From Sphingobium sp. CCH11-B1 (lineage in GTDB: Bacteria; Pseudomonadota; Alphaproteobacteria; Sphingomonadales; Sphingomonadaceae), in NCBI RefSeq assembly GCF_001556865.1, contig NZ_LSJY01000029.1:1-64000 (forward strand): a stretch of DNA of 64,000 bases, read 5' to 3'. Numbering within the stretch: the stretch's first letter is position 1; the number at the start of each line of letters is the position of its first letter. Shown here piece by piece: positions 63,334 through 64,000 of this stretch. Under the pieces are notes generated by a model. It did not search any database. It had not been told where the DNA came from and saw only the letters and a program-made list of their open reading frames with translations. Made by a program: the position numbers and the translations under genes.

Positions 63334-64000
63334 GGATTTCCCGACAAGGTGTCGATCGTGCGGATCAGCAGGGCGATGTCGCTCTCGCGCGACAGGCGGT
63401 GGTCGCCATCCTTAACCAGCAGCGTCTGCACATCGGATGAACGCAGCCGCGCTGCCGTCTGCAGCGCGATCTCCCATGGCACGTCGTCATCCTGCTGCCC
63501 GTGGAGCAGCCGGACCGGGCAGTCGATGGCGATCTCGCCATCCAACAATCTGAGGCTCTGGCCGGACTTCCAGAAGTCCAGCGTCGTCACATAGGGATCG
63601 TCACTGTAAGCGGACGGTTCCTCGATCCGGCCGGCAGTGTGCAGCAGCGCCTTGTCCGCATCGGTGAAGCCCCATTCGGTGAAATCGGGCGCGGCAGCGA
63701 TCCCTATGATTGCGGCGACCCGATCCGGCCGCGCAAGCGCCACGAGCAAGGCCAGCCAGCCGCCCATGGAAGATCCCACCAGGATGATCGGTCCTTGCAC
63801 AAGGGCGTCGATCAGCAGCAAAATATCGTCCCGCCAACTCGCCAGCGTTCCATCGATGAACCGACCCTCGCTCGCGCCGCATCCCGCATAGTCGAGGCGC
63901 AGCATCGCCCGGCCCTTCGCCGCAGCCCAGGCGTCCAGCGCGGCCGCCTTCCCGCCCTCCATGTCGGACATGTAGCCCGGCAGAAACACCAGCGTCGGTG
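63330..64000 (-). CDS. Alpha/beta hydrolase, truncated at the window edge
   Basis: Serine hydrolase, at least 223 residues visible; the 5' end lies beyond position 64000. The visible part begins at TLVFLPGYMSDMEGGK and contains the family features LDYAGCGASEGRF, the nucleophile elbow VGSSMGGWLAL, the acidic region LLHGQQDDDVPWEIA and the C-terminal His KDGDHRLSRESDIA. It resembles bacterial carboxylesterase/BEM46-like hydrolases. Overlaps the TPR gene, so the two are coupled. Confidence 0.88.
   Translation of the reverse strand, partial: PTLVFLPGYMSDMEGGKAAALDAWAAAKGRAMLRLDYAGCGASEGRFIDGTLASWRDDILLLIDALVQGPIILVGSSMGGWLALLVALARPDRVAAIIGIAAAPDFTEWGFTDADKALLHTAGRIEEPSAYSDDPYVTTLDFWKSGQSLRLLDGEIAIDCPVRLLHGQQDDDVPWEIALQTAARLRSSDVQTLLVKDGDHRLSRESDIALLIRTIDTLSGNP

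Overview
The window is 64 kb of chromosomal, GC-rich (roughly two-thirds G+C by eye) alphaproteobacterial DNA. The gene set points to Sphingomonadaceae (Sphingobium/Sphingomonas-like): a TonB-dependent receptor with its own TonB, DUF3617 lipoproteins, a DUF2171 protein, a SciP-type DUF1153 protein, COQ9, a DUF1674 succinate dehydrogenase assembly factor, short-form HisG, and the plsX-fabH-ihfA-merR operon. Genus is inferred from protein families only; no rRNA or tRNA gene was seen. No complete mobile element, prophage or CRISPR array is visible.

Layout. 0-3.8 kb: HtpX protease, SDHAF4-like factor, galU, then ssb, with a large hairpin cluster between galU and ssb. 3.8-9 kb: feoAB iron uptake behind a near-perfect palindrome, COQ9, a DMT exporter, an Old Yellow Enzyme. 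8.7-12.7 kb: riboflavin cluster ribD-ribE-ribBA-ribH, in which RibBA has an N-terminal helix-turn-helix and a degenerate C-terminal GTP cyclohydrolase II-like domain, with a clustered half-site operator directly upstream. 12.7-20.7 kb: TonB, a DUF445 protein, an RND efflux pair, two GlsB/YeaQ membrane proteins and sciP. 21-29.9 kb: mnmA, hisG-hisD, nusB, esterase, thiL, membrane protein, ClpP-like protein, ruvAB. 30-36.8 kb: acyl-CoA ligase, HicAB toxin-antitoxin, uvrB, a decayed toxin/immunity remnant (frameshifted YezG-like gene), and a DUF3617-HNH-DUF3617 cluster. 36.8-46 kb: metallo-hydrolase, soluble chemoreceptor, DUF3667 protein, TonB-dependent receptor, class I fumarase, GST. 46-50 kb: class Ia ribonucleotide reductase (nrdA, nrdB) behind tandem NrdR-type boxes, with an opposite-strand DUF2171 gene between the subunits. 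49.7-50.7 kb: a lower-GC islet with a 56-residue orphan and a DUF4160-DUF2442 pair. 51-64 kb: envelope and housekeeping genes: SNase, truncated globin, RidA, GDPD, Rrf2 regulator, rpmF-plsX-fabH-ihfA-merR, glyoxalases I and II, SIMPL, TPR and a truncated hydrolase at the edge.

Most genes are core metabolism and envelope functions. The most interesting signals are the HTH-RibB fusion with its putative self-operator, the frameshifted immunity gene beside a toxin fragment, the low-GC DUF4160/DUF2442 islet, and several well-formed regulatory sites (Fur-like, NrdR, EcfG, TetR-like). All protein assignments come from reading motifs, not database searches.
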